The translations under genes and the position numbers were made by a program. A stretch of 64,000 nucleotides of DNA from Trebonia sp963836195 (lineage in GTDB: Bacteria > Actinomycetota > Actinomycetes > Streptosporangiales > Streptosporangiaceae): the NCBI GenBank assembly GCA_963836195.1, contig CAWIIX010000030.1:744001-808000 (forward strand), in the 5' to 3' direction. The notes below the pieces were generated by a model. The model searched no databases and was not told where the DNA came from. It saw nothing but the letters and a program-made list of their open reading frames with translations. Of the stretch, positions 51,901-62,334 are shown piece after piece (positions within the stretch are counted from its first letter, which is position 1; every line of letters starts with the position of its first letter).

Positions 51901-53614
51901 GTGAATGCCGTGAAAATTCGGCTTTTGTCAAAGCGGACCGCCTGCCTCGCTGGGGCGGCCGCACTGGGCTCACTGCCGCCGCGTGCAGCAGTTCCAGTAG
52001 CAGCCCGTCGTCCCCCTCGGGGTCGACGGCCTCCAGCAGTGCCACCACATCCTCCGCCCCGGTGACCGCGGGCGGTTCGATCACGGTCCTCGAAAGCTCC
52101 GGGTACGCCGGCGCGTGGACGACCCTCGACCCGGCCGAAAACAAGGAGGGCGCCGCCACCCAGGACTTCATGACCGCGATCTACGGGCAGCTCTTCGAGC
52201 TCGGCGCCGGCGGGAAGATCATCCCCGACCTGGCCACCGGCTACACGTACAGCCCCAACGCCAAGACCGTCACGATCACGCTCCGCCAGGGCGTGAAGTT
52301 CACCGACGGCACGCCGTTCAACGCGCAGGCGGTCGCCTACAACTGGAACCGGGACCTCGGGCCGATAGCCATCAAGAACGGCCTCAACCCGCCGTGGCTG
52401 GTCGCCGAGCAGAAGGCGCCGAAGCGGCAGCCCGCCCGGCACGGCCGAGCCCGCCCTCCCGGGCGACATCCAGGTCACCGGGCCGTACACGATCGTCGTT
52501 CACCAGATCGCGCCGAACGGCGCGTTCATCGACCAGCTCTTCGACTCGATCCCCGACTGGATCGCCTCGCCCACCGCCCTGCAGAAGGAAGGCGCGTCGT
52601 TCGGCCCAGACCCGGTCGGCGCCGGGCCGTTCGTGGTGGCGACCAACACCCCCAACGACGAGCTCGTGGTCAAGAAGAACCCGACCTACTGGCAGTCGGG
52701 CTACCCGCTGCTCGACCAGATCACGTTCAAGACGGTCGGCAGCGACGAGGCGGCGTACGAGGCGATGCTGGCCGACGAGGGCCAGGTCTACGAGAACATG
52801 TCCACGACGCAGCTGATCAACCGAGTCCGCGTCGCACTTCACGGTGGACAACAACCTCGGCACGTCCCCGTACGACCTGCAGCTGAACACCGCCGTCCCG
52901 CCGTTCAACAACCCCAAGGCGCGCCAGGCGATCTACGCGGCCACCAACTTCGCCCCGATCCTGCAGCACCTGTTCGGCGGCCGGTACCCGACCACCGAGA
53001 GCTTCACCGGGCCCGGCGGCATCTGCTACGAGCAGACCGTGCCCGGGTACCAGGGATACGACCCGACCCTGGCCAAGCAGCTCATCCAGCAGACCGGCCT
53101 GAACAACGTGACGATCCAGCTCGGCACGATCGCCCTGTCGACCGCGCAGGAATCCATGCAGGCGCTGGCCACCGAGTGGGAGGCGATCGGGCTCAAGGTC
53201 AAGCAGTCCTCCTGGCCGCTGTCGGGGCTGATCGCGGCCTTCGAGGCGAACGGCGGCAAGTCCTGGCAGTCGATGGTGCAGACCGCGGGCGCCTACGACC
53301 CGGCCGGCGGCGTCGGCGTCGGCTTCAGGTTCACCTCACAGTCGCCGTTCAGCGGGGTGCACGACCCCAAGCTGGACACCCTGCTGAACGAGGCCCAGGG
53401 CTCCACCAACCTGAGCACCCGGTGCGGCTTCTACAACCAGGCGGCGGCCTACATCGCCAAGAACTACTACGGGCCGTTCTACTTCACCTTCTCCCCGGCC
53501 AACATCTCGGTCCACGGCATCTCCGGCCCCGGCCTGACCACGCCGCTGGCCTCCGTCGCGGTCGTGCCGACGATCCCGTGGGAGGACGTCTCCTACAACG
53601 CGTCGGGCTCGTGA
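51901..53614 (+). CDS. Oligopeptide ABC transporter substrate-binding lipoprotein (three or more frameshifts)
   Basis: A solute-binding protein of about 571 residues of the SBP_bac_5 type. Read through its breaks it has a basic start, a lipobox L-T-A-A-A-C with Ser-rich tether, then L-R-Q-G-V-K-F-T-D-G-T-P-F-N-A and G-P-F-V-V-A-T-N-T-P. Breaks: near 51970 (one G missing), near 52422 (one extra A after K-A-P) and near 52827 (one extra C after L-I-N). Everything between is well conserved and free of stops. GTG 51901 or 51910 is the start. It leads a five-gene operon like that at 2436-8946 but distinct in sequence. Confidence 0.75.
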
Positions 53615-53651
53615 CCGGCGAGACTTAACAAGGAGGGATATAGACTAACAC

Positions 53652-54683
53652 ATGGCGCTGGTCCCAGCAAATCCAGCTCCAGGGTGAAACCGGCGCGCGC
53701 AACCGCGCGCGCCGGCTCACCGGCTCGCCCGCGCTGCGGGTCGTGGGCCGGCGGCTGCTCGCCGCCATCCCGGTGCTCATCGGCGTCACGCTTCCTGACG
53801 TTCTCGGTGATGAGCGCGCTGCCCAACGACACCGCCCAGGCGATACTGGGGCTGAACGCAAGCCCCTCGGCGGTGGCCGCGCTCAACCACACACTCGGCC
53901 TGGACCAGCCGTTCTGGCAGCGGTACTGGCACTGGCTTGTCAACGTGCTGCACGGAAACCTCGGCACGCACCGTCCAGGGCGCGAGCGTCAACCACGAAC
54001 TGGCCATCCACGTGCCGACCACCCTCGGGCTGCTGCTGTACGCGCTGGTGGTCTCGGTGCTGCTCGCGATCATCGTGGCGACGCTCGCGGCGCGCCGGCC
54101 GAACGGCATCATGGACCGGCTCAGCCTCGCGGTCAGCATGCTCGGGCTGTCCACCGCCCCGTACGTGTTCGCGTTCCTGCTCATCATCGTCTTCGCGGTC
54201 AAGCTGAACTGGTTCCCGGTCCTGTCCGGCCCCGTTACCGGCCCCGGCTCGTTCTTTAAGAACCTGACGCTGCCCGCCTGCGCGATCGGGTTCGGGCTGT
54301 TCGCGATCTACACCCGGCTGCTGCGGGCCGACATCGTCGAGCAGATGCAGCGCGAGGACTACATCGTCACCGCGAAGGCCAAGGGCGTCGCGCCGTGGCG
54401 GGTCCTGATCAGGCACGCGCTGCGGAATTCCACGTTCAACCTCATCACCGTCATCGGGCTGAACCTGGGCGGGCTGGTCGGCGCGGCGGCCATCATCGAG
54501 ACGATCTTCCAGGTGCAGGGCATCGGCAACGACCTGCTGACCGGCATCTCCAACCACGACGCGCCTCTCGTCGAGGGAATCACGCTGGTCTTCGCGCTCG
54601 TGACCGTGCTCGGCAACCTCCTCGCCGACCTGGCGTACGCGGTACTCGACCCAAGGATCCGGTATGGCAGCTCCAATTCCTGA
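53652..54683 (+). CDS. Oligopeptide ABC transporter permease, DppB type (three frameshifts)
   Basis: A permease of about 343 residues. From 53986 on it is one clean frame with five helices and the EAA loop A-K-G-V-A-P-W-R-V-L-I-R-H-A-L-R-N, ending V-L-D-P-R-I-R-Y-G. Before that, three surplus C bases must be removed: after M-A-L-V near 53664, after I-G-V-T near 53793, and after N-L-G-T near 53970. The total is then a multiple of three, as found. GGAGGG precedes ATG 53652. Confidence 0.75.
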
Positions 54684-55561
54684 CGCAATGCTCGCGACCC
54701 CCGCCCCGCCGCCGTTGCCCTCCCTGGTCAACGCCCGCCGGCTGCGGACGCAGCGGCTCGGCCGCGGGCTCCGGCTCTGGGTGCCCGCCGGGGTCCTCAT
54801 CTTGCTGCTCGCCATCTGCTTCCTGCTGCCGCTGGTCGTCACGCTGCCCTCGTCGACCAACGGGGACATCATCGTCAACAACGAGCCGCCGTTCTCGCCC
54901 GGGCACTGGCTGGGCACGAACGTGCAGGGCGTCGACATCTTCTCCCAGCTCGTGTACGGCGGCCAGGTGGCGTTCGAGATCGGCGTCGCCGTCACCCTCA
55001 TCGGCTTCGCGATCGGCGGCACGCTCGGGGTCGTCGCCGGCTACTTCGGCGGCTGGGTGGACGCGGTGCATCTCGCGGGTGCTCGACATCCTGATCGCGT
55101 TCCCCGCCCTGGTGCTCGCGCTGGTCATCGCCGAGGGGCTCGGGCCGAGCGAGTTCCACGTGATCTTGGCGCTGTCGGTGTTCGGCATCCCGGCGATCGG
55201 GCGGATCACGCGCGGCGCCACGCTGACGATGCGCGGGCTGCCGTACATGACCGCCGCGCGGCTGTGCAGGCACCCGCGCCTGGCGGGTCATCGCCCGCCA
55301 CATCCTGCCGAACATCATGCCCGTCATCGTGACGTTCAGCCTGCTCGGCATCGGCGTCGTGATCATCCTGGAGGGTGCGCTTGACTTCCTCGGCTACGGC
55401 ATCCCGCCGCCCAAGGCGAGCTGGGGCACCATGATCTCGAACGGCCAGCAGGTGCTGACGGCCCAGCCGGAGTACGTGCTGATCCCGTCGATCGCCCTGC
55501 TGATCACCGTGGTGGCGCTGAACACGCTCGGCGACGCGCTGCGCGAGCGGTGGGGAGTGCA

Positions 55562-55565
<4 letters not shown>
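54664..55565 (+). CDS. Oligopeptide ABC transporter permease, DppC type (two frameshifts)
   Basis: A permease of about 300 residues that overlaps the end of the other permease by 20 nt. Cytoplasmic Pro/Arg-rich start, first helix V-L-I-L-L-L-A-I-C-F-L-L-P-L, periplasmic loop G-H-W-L-G-T-N-V-Q-G-V-D-I-F-S. Breaks: near 55071 (D-A-V, extra C, I-S-R-V-L-D) and near 55275 (L-C-R, extra C, T-R-A-W-R-V-I-A-R-H). Length 3n+2 agrees with two surplus bases. Confidence 0.75.
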
Positions 55566-56552
<987 letters not shown>

Positions 56553-56556
<4 letters not shown>

Positions 56557-57597
56557 CCGCCGCCGCAGAGACGCGAGGGGAAGCGGCCGCTGCTTTCCGT
56601 GCGCGACCTGGTCCAGGAGTTCGTCGTCCGCGCAGGCCGGCGGCGCCAAGGGCGGCGTCGTGCAGGCGGTGTCCGGCGTCTCGTTCGACATCATGTCGGG
56701 TGAGACGCTCGGCATCGTCGGCGAGACCGGGTCAGGCAAGTCAACGCTCGCCCGCGCGGTACTGCAGGCCCCCAGACCGAAGTCCGGGTCGGTGACGTTC
56801 CGCGACACCGAGCTGACCAAGCTGCACGGCAGGCAACTTGCTGGCCGAGCGACGGCACATCCAGTTCGTGTTCCAGGACCCATTCGGGTCGCTTGACCCC
56901 AAGTGGCACGTGCGATCGATCATCGAGGAGCCGCTCGTCGCCTACCACGCAGGCAACCAGGGGGCCCGCCGCAAGCGGGTCGACGAGCTGCTCGACCTGG
57001 TCGGCCTCGACCCGGCCAGGTACGGCAAGAGGCACCCGCGCGAGCTGTCGGGCGGGCAGGCGCAGCGGGTCGCGATCGCCCGCGCGGTCGCGCTCGAGCC
57101 GTCGCTGCTCATCTGCGACGAGGCGGTCTCCTCGCTCGACGTGCTGATCCAGGCGCAGGTGCTCAACCTCTTCGAGAAGCTCCGCCGCGAGCTCGGCCTC
57201 TCCTATCTGTTCATCGCGCACGACCTCGCCCTGGTCAAGCAGGTCAGCGACCGGGTCGGCGTCATGTATCTCGGCAAGTTCTGCGAGGTCGGACCGGGCG
57301 AGTCCGTTTACAAGCAGCCGCTGCACCCCTACACAAAGGCGCTGCTCGACTCGATCCCGTCGACCGAGCCGGGCGCGGGGCGGACGACGACGACGCTGCG
57401 CGGCGAGCCGCCGTCGCCGATCAACCCGCCGTCCGGGTGCCGGTTCCGCACCCGCTGCCCGCGCGCCGCCGACCGCTGCGCGGCGGAGGTGCCCGAGCCT
57501 CGGGAGCTGTTCCCCGGCCATCTGGTCGCCTGCCACTTCCCGCTGACCGAGGTGGTCGAGCCGACGAAGGTCTCCCACCGTCAACGCGCAGGGCTGA
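56553..57597 (+). CDS. Oligopeptide ABC transporter ATP-binding protein, DppF type (frameshifts, uncertain end)
   Basis: Walker A (GETGSGKST), signature (SGGQAQRVAIARAV), Walker B (LLICDEAVSSLD) and the C-rich tail (CRFRTRCPRAAD) are present. Breaks: near 56577 (extra G after E-T-R), near 56630 (extra G after V-V-R) and near 56834 (extra C after L-H-G-R). The main frame then has no stop until 58439, deep in the next gene. One more surplus base near 57560 would end it at 57597, the end given here. ATG 56553 overlaps the preceding stop. Confidence 0.7.
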
Positions 57598-57630
57598 CCA
57601 AAGGCCAGAACGAAAGTCCAATTCATCATT

Positions 57631-57677
57631 TCGAACGGACCCGTGATGACTCTCCGACCGCCCACGGGTCCGTTCGG
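57631..57677. terminator. Hairpin built from two inverted copies of repeat B
   Basis: CGAACGGACCCGTG (57632-57645) and CACGGGTCCGTTCG (57663-57676) form a perfect 14-bp stem around a 17-nt loop. It lies after the importer operon and before the LLM gene. No T-run follows, so it is either a factor-assisted terminator or a stabiliser. The first arm is a full copy of dispersed repeat B, including TGATGACTC. Confidence 0.65.
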
Positions 57678-57720
57678 AATGCCAGCGACCTTCCCTTTCG
57701 CCGACTGAAAGGAGCGCAGA

Positions 57721-58647
57721 ATGCGCCTCCGGATCCTCCTCGAACCGCACCACGGGGCCACCTACGCCCAGATCCTGGCCCTCGCGCAGGCGGCCGAGGC
57801 GGGCGGGTTCGACGCGTTCTTCCGCTCCGACCACTACCTCGGCATCGACGCCGACGACACCACCTACCAGCCGACCGACTCCTGGACCACCCTCGCGGGC
57901 CTCGCCGTCCAGACCGAGCGGGTCCGGCTCGGGACGCTCGTCAACGCGTCCACCTTCCGCCTCCCTGGCCAGCTCGCGGTCGAGGTCGCGACCGTCGCCC
58001 AGATGAGCGGCGGCCGGGCCGAGCTCGGCATCGGCGCCGCCTGGTACGAGCGCGAACACCAGTACTTCGGCATCCCGTTCCCCGGCCTCGGCGAGCGGTT
58101 CGACCGACTCGAAGAGCAGCTGGCGATCCTCACCGGCCTCTGGAACACCAAGCCGGGGGAGCGGTTCAGCTTCGACGGCAAGCACTACCAGCTCACCGAC
58201 TGCGCCTCCATCCCCCGGCCGGTCGAGCGACCCAAGATCATCGTCGGCGGGGCCGGCGCCAAGCGGACCCCGACGCTGGCGGCGAAGTACGCGGACGAGT
58301 TCAACGGCGCCCTCGGCCTCGAGCTCCGCGAGCGGTACGCCAACTTCAAGCGCATCTGCGCGGACGTGGTCGGCCGCGACCCGGCCGAGGTCCGCCTCTC
58401 GGCCACCGTGCCGACCTGCATCGGCCGCGACGCGGGTGACCTCGAGCGCCGCCAGGAATCCCTCGGCGCGCCCGGCGCCCGTCTCCTGGCGGCCGGCGTC
58501 ACCGGCTACGCCGACGACCTGATCCGGGTCATCGAGGACCTCGGCGGCCAGGGCGCCGACACCGTCTACCTGCACGTGTACGGCCCCGGCGACGTCGCCC
58601 ACATCGAGCTGCTTGGCGAGCAGGTCGCCAGCCGGTTTGCGCGGTGA
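57721..58647 (+). CDS. LLM-class F420-dependent oxidoreductase
   Basis: A 308-residue luciferase-like TIM-barrel protein. R-S-D-H-Y-L near residue 36 and G-G-R-A-E-L-G-I-G-A-A-W at about 100 are typical of the F420-binding members; E-R-P-K-I-I-V-G-G-A-G follows. Partner substrate unknown. GAAAGGAGCG lies just before ATG 57721. It comes after the second importer and may act on what that importer brings in. Confidence 0.85.
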   Translation: MRLRILLEPHHGATYAQILALAQAAEAGGFDAFFRSDHYLGIDADDTTYQPTDSWTTLAGLAVQTERVRLGTLVNASTFRLPGQLAVEVATVAQMSGGRAELGIGAAWYEREHQYFGIPFPGLGERFDRLEEQLAILTGLWNTKPGERFSFDGKHYQLTDCASIPRPVERPKIIVGGAGAKRTPTLAAKYADEFNGALGLELRERYANFKRICADVVGRDPAEVRLSATVPTCIGRDAGDLERRQESLGAPGARLLAAGVTGYADDLIRVIEDLGGQGADTVYLHVYGPGDVAHIELLGEQVASRFAR

Positions 58648-58668
58648 CCGTGAGCGTCTTGGCCGCGG

Positions 58669-59292
58669 TCAGACCGGCAGCGTGTACGCGAGCACGAAGT
58701 TGAGCACCACGGCGAAGGTCAGGTACATGAGCCAGAAGGCGGTGCCGATGCGGAAGAAGCCGAGCGCTCGCTCCGCTTGACCGCTGATGCCGGGCAGATC
58801 GGGTCCTAGGGTGGCGACGAATTCAGACACGTAGACGCAGGTCAGGCCGATGAACACGCCGCCGACGGGGTGATCGCCCGCGCTGAAGAAGACGATGATC
58901 CCGAGGATCGAGATGAGTGTGAACGCGACCGTCATCCCGATGTTGGGCCGCGGGTCGGCCTGGCGTAGCCGGTTCCAGCCAAGCGCGAACCAGTGCACGC
59001 CGTAGGCGGTGAAGGCGAGCGCCGCCATGTACAGGGCCGGCGTCTTGAAGGTGCCGAACAGCGCCAGGCCGGCGAACAGGTAGACCCCGGCGAAGAACTG
59101 CATGAAGCCGGGCATCCAGATGCCCCACATGCCGGTGGCGAAATCTACCCGTTCGTCGCGTTCTGGATAGTGGAAAAGCTCCTGCGGGCCATAGATGAGG
59201 TAGCCCGTCCCGAGACCGAAGAACCCCACCGCCAGGGGCGGGAAGGGAGACTGGGTCAGGCTGACCACCGCCTGACCGAGCGCAACTGACAT
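58669..59292 (-). CDS. Six-helix membrane protein, acetate/succinate transporter (SatP/GPR1)-like
   Basis: A 207-residue protein with six hydrophobic helices. The segment F-A-T-G-M-W-G-I-W-M-P-G-F-M-Q-F-F-A-G-V followed by A-L-A-F-T-A-Y-G-V-H-W-F-A-L-G recalls the GPR1/FUN34/YaaH family of acetate-succinate channels; the N-P-A-P-L-G signature of that family is not seen. The AmiS/UreI family is an alternative. GAGGAGG precedes ATG 59292 by about 10 nt. Convergent with the LLM gene. Confidence 0.55.
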   Translation of the reverse strand: MSVALGQAVVSLTQSPFPPLAVGFFGLGTGYLIYGPQELFHYPERDERVDFATGMWGIWMPGFMQFFAGVYLFAGLALFGTFKTPALYMAALAFTAYGVHWFALGWNRLRQADPRPNIGMTVAFTLISILGIIVFFSAGDHPVGGVFIGLTCVYVSEFVATLGPDLPGISGQAERALGFFRIGTAFWLMYLTFAVVLNFVLAYTLPV

Positions 59293-59745
59293 GACGGACC
59301 GTCCTCCTCACACCCGGCCGGGTCGCTGGGCACCAACCGTCAGGCTGCCAACCGATGGCTGGGTCGGCGTCACCCGCAGCAGGTGCTCCGCCGGTTTTGA
59401 GGCCGGGAAATGCCCCGTCTGCCCCGCTTTTGACCAGCGGGTATGGGGCGGCCATGACGGCGGGTGGCAGCGGCTGCCGTTTGTGCAGCCGCACAAGCCC
59501 TCTCCGGCCAAGCTTGTGCGGCCGGCGGATGTAGCCGCGCACCCGCTGGGGCAGCATGAGGGCGTGAGAGAAGCCCGGAAAAGCCCAAGGCCGCTGTGCG
59601 CGCCCACTATTTTCGCGTGCGAATATAGTGGGCGAAACACCGGCGGCTTGAACATTCGGGCGATTGCGGGAGAATTTGTCCGCCGCCTCGCGATAAATGC
59701 GCCCAGAATGCAAATCCCTGGCGTCGTCCTTATCGGCGGCTGACG
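59293..59745. promoter_or_regulatory. Divergent regulatory region with 34-bp palindrome
   Basis: A 450-base gap between the membrane-protein gene and the methyltransferase gene. At 59601-59634, CGCCCACTATTTTCGC, two loop bases, then GCGAATATAGTGGGCG form an imperfect palindrome with 15 of 16 pairs matching. It may be an operator for a dimeric regulator or a strong hairpin. The rest is GC-rich without a convincing gene. Confidence 0.55.
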
Positions 59746-61224
59746 GTGGAGATCGACATCAGGGCGGCGGCGCGGCTGCGCGGCTCGGCCGGCGCGCAGG
59801 CGGCGGTGCGGCCGATCGTCGAGGCCCTGTGCGGATCGGACGCCGATCTGAGCACCGTCCGCGTCGTCTGCGACTGGATCCAGTACAAGGCCAACTTCCG
59901 CGAGACCGCGATGGTCCGCCCGGTCCTGGCGGCCGACGACACGGCCGGCCCCGTGGTGGTCACCGGAGCCGCCGCCGAGGCCTGCGAGCTCGCCGTCGAC
60001 CTGCGCCGGTGCGCGCAGCCGGAGACCGACGTCACGGCCGAGGTGACCGCCGCGATCCTCGACACCAGCCCGGACCGGGTCTGGCTGGAGCCGTGGGCGC
60101 CCTCGTCTGCGAGCTGCCTGTGGCGGTTCAACGCGCTGTTCTGGCAGGCGCTGGTCGACTGGGAGAAGGCGATCGGCCGGGAGTACGAGCAGACCCTGCC
60201 CGGCGGCGAGTCGGACGCGCGGAACGCGGGCGCGGCCGCCGAGACCATCCTCGACCTGTTCAAGATCTGGGACGAGCTGGCCAGCAGGCGCGCCCTGCCC
60301 GAGCAGCTGTACGTGCTCGAGCTCGGCGTCGGCAACGGCGGGCAGGCGCGCACCTGGCTCGATCAGTTCGTCGAGCTTGACCGCCGGCACGGCCGCGACT
60401 ACTACCGGCGGCTGCAGTACCTGATGGGCGACTACTCCGTGCACGTGCTCGACCGGGCCCGGGCCGAGGTCGGCCACCACGGCGACCACGTGTCCGGCCT
60501 CGTCCTCGACGCGACCCGGCTGTCGGGGACCATCGGCTTCCTGGCCGGGAAGGCGTTCCTGGTCTACATCTCCAACGTCTACGACAACCTGCCGAGCGAC
60601 GAGGTGGCCACCATCCGCGGCCGGGTCTACCTGGTCCAGGCCAGGTCGTTCGTGCCCGGCGCGGCGGCCGACGAGATCGCCGCCCGGTTCCGGCTCCGGC
60701 GCTCCGAGCTGGCCCAGCTGACCCAGCGGCTGCTGCGGATCGGCCCCGAGCTGCTGGCCGAGTCGGTGCCGGAGAAGTTCCCTGACACCGGGCAGGCGGT
60801 GCTGTTCTGGCAGGCGGTCTGGGCGGCGCTGCGCCAGGCCGAGCGGTACGTGCCGCTTGAGGGGCTCGACACCTACCCGATCGCGCCCGGGCTGACCGGG
60901 GAGATCCTCCGCTCGCAGCTCGCCGCCGAGGGCGACATCCGGATGCACGTGTCCAACGGCGCCCTCGCGTCGTTCGCGGACACGCTGCCGCTGCTGCACC
61001 CGTTCGGCCGGGTGGTCTGCCACGACCTGTTCACCACCGGCGCGGGGGAGTACCGGTCCGGTTTCTACGGCCCGGGCAAGTACGACGGCTCGGTCGTCAA
61101 CTGGGTTAACGGCCCTCTGCTGCAGCAGCTCGCCAGCCGCCGGGGCTACGACGTGCGGTTCTCCCCGTTCAAGCAGCGCCCGGGCTCTCACGTCAAGACG
61201 CTGACCGCCGCTGTCAGAGACTAA
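59746..61224 (+). CDS. SAM-dependent methyltransferase-like protein (NDUFAF7/MidA-like)
   Basis: A 492-residue protein. Residues 190-215 hold the methyltransferase motif I (L-Y-V-L-E-L-G-V-G-N-G-G-Q-A-R), followed by a long segment R-R-L-Q-Y-L-M-G-D-Y-S and then Y-I-S-N-V-Y-D-N-L-P, the order seen in PF02636-type enzymes that methylate arginine or other targets. The first 180 residues are not recognised. GTG 59746 is the only start without a long unconserved extension. It lies 13 nt upstream of core-MetE, in an operon with metK. Confidence 0.6.
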   Translation: MEIDIRAAARLRGSAGAQAAVRPIVEALCGSDADLSTVRVVCDWIQYKANFRETAMVRPVLAADDTAGPVVVTGAAAEACELAVDLRRCAQPETDVTAEVTAAILDTSPDRVWLEPWAPSSASCLWRFNALFWQALVDWEKAIGREYEQTLPGGESDARNAGAAAETILDLFKIWDELASRRALPEQLYVLELGVGNGGQARTWLDQFVELDRRHGRDYYRRLQYLMGDYSVHVLDRARAEVGHHGDHVSGLVLDATRLSGTIGFLAGKAFLVYISNVYDNLPSDEVATIRGRVYLVQARSFVPGAAADEIAARFRLRRSELAQLTQRLLRIGPELLAESVPEKFPDTGQAVLFWQAVWAALRQAERYVPLEGLDTYPIAPGLTGEILRSQLAAEGDIRMHVSNGALASFADTLPLLHPFGRVVCHDLFTTGAGEYRSGFYGPGKYDGSVVNWVNGPLLQQLASRRGYDVRFSPFKQRPGSHVKTLTAAVRD

Positions 61225-61237
61225 AGGCGCAATCCTC

Positions 61238-62275
61238 ATGGCTAACGGGCCGTTGCTCCGCCATCTCCTCCCCACGACCGTGGTGGGGTCGTACAGCGTC
61301 CCCGAGTGGCTTGAGCGGCTCAAGACCGAGTACTACCAGCGCCGGATCAGCGCCGCCCACCTGGCCGAGATCCACGAGGTCGCGATCAAGGCGGCGATCA
61401 AGGACCAGGAACAGGCCGGCATCGACATCGTCTCCGACGGCGAGCTGCGGCGGGACAACGACATCGACTACTTCCTGGCCCGGATCCCGGGGGTGCTCAT
61501 CGAGCGGCGCGCGAAGACGGACTACTACGACTACCTCGAGGCGGAGGTCGCCGCCGAGTTGCCGGCCGGCGACAAGGAGTCACTCGGGCTCGCCGCCGAC
61601 TACGCGTTCACGTCGCGGCTGACTGACCGGCCGGTGAAGTTCTCCTTCACCGGCCCGTTCTCGCTGTCGCGCCGGATCTCCGGTGCCTCCGCCTACCGGG
61701 ACCCGGCCGACCTGGTGCGCGCCCTCGCCCGGCGGCTCAACCTGGAGGCCAGGTCGCTCGCGGCCGCCGGGGCCGGGTTCCTGCAGATCGACGAGCCGTT
61801 CCTGGCCGGCTACCCGGAGCAGGCCGAGCTCGCGGTGGAGGCGGTGAACATCGTCACCGACGGCGTCCCGGTAACCTGGGCGCTGCACGTCTGTTATGGC
61901 AACCGGCACGCCCGGCCCTCCTGGGAGGGCCATTACGACTTCCTGTTCCCCGCCGTGCTGGCGGCCCACGTTGACCAGCTGGTCCTCGAATTCGCCCGCA
62001 AAGGCCTCGAGGATCTCACCCTGATCAAGGAGTACGGATGGCCGTATCAACTCGGTCTCGGCGTGATCGACGTTAAGTCGCCCGCGGTGGAGACGCCCGA
62101 GTTGGTGGCCGGGCGAATCAGGCGGGCGGTCGAGTACGTCGACCCCGGTCGGCTCATGGTCAACCCCGACTGTGGCCTGCGACATCTTGCACCGGAGGTG
62201 GCTCGATGCAAACTTCGCGCTATGGTATCTGGCGCGGCAATCGTCCGGACCGAGCTCGGCCTGCCGACCCGGTGA
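61238..62275 (+). CDS. Core-MetE-type methionine synthase
   Basis: A 345-residue zinc barrel equal to the C-terminal half of MetE. It starts T-T-V-V-G-S-Y, as core-MetE proteins do, then S-D-G-E-L-R-R-D. Zinc ligands: H and C in L-H-V-C-Y-G-N, and C in N-P-D-C-G-L-R. Core-MetE proteins lack the folate-binding N-terminal domain and take methyl groups from corrinoid proteins or other donors; the donor here is unknown. Its product methionine would feed metK, 59 nt downstream. Not closely similar to the core-MetE at 50480. Confidence 0.8.
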   Translation: MANGPLLRHLLPTTVVGSYSVPEWLERLKTEYYQRRISAAHLAEIHEVAIKAAIKDQEQAGIDIVSDGELRRDNDIDYFLARIPGVLIERRAKTDYYDYLEAEVAAELPAGDKESLGLAADYAFTSRLTDRPVKFSFTGPFSLSRRISGASAYRDPADLVRALARRLNLEARSLAAAGAGFLQIDEPFLAGYPEQAELAVEAVNIVTDGVPVTWALHVCYGNRHARPSWEGHYDFLFPAVLAAHVDQLVLEFARKGLEDLTLIKEYGWPYQLGLGVIDVKSPAVETPELVAGRIRRAVEYVDPGRLMVNPDCGLRHLAPEVARCKLRAMVSGAAIVRTELGLPTR

Positions 62276-62334
62276 CCACCAACTGACCCCTCCCGCCCCG
62301 GGAGACAGTGCCTCCCAGCCAACAGGAGATAGCA

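Noticed and set aside
59291..59743. 150-codon plus-strand frame in the gap before the methyltransferase gene
   Set aside because: Contains the palindrome at 59601, has no recognisable domain and ends at a random stop; treated as non-coding.
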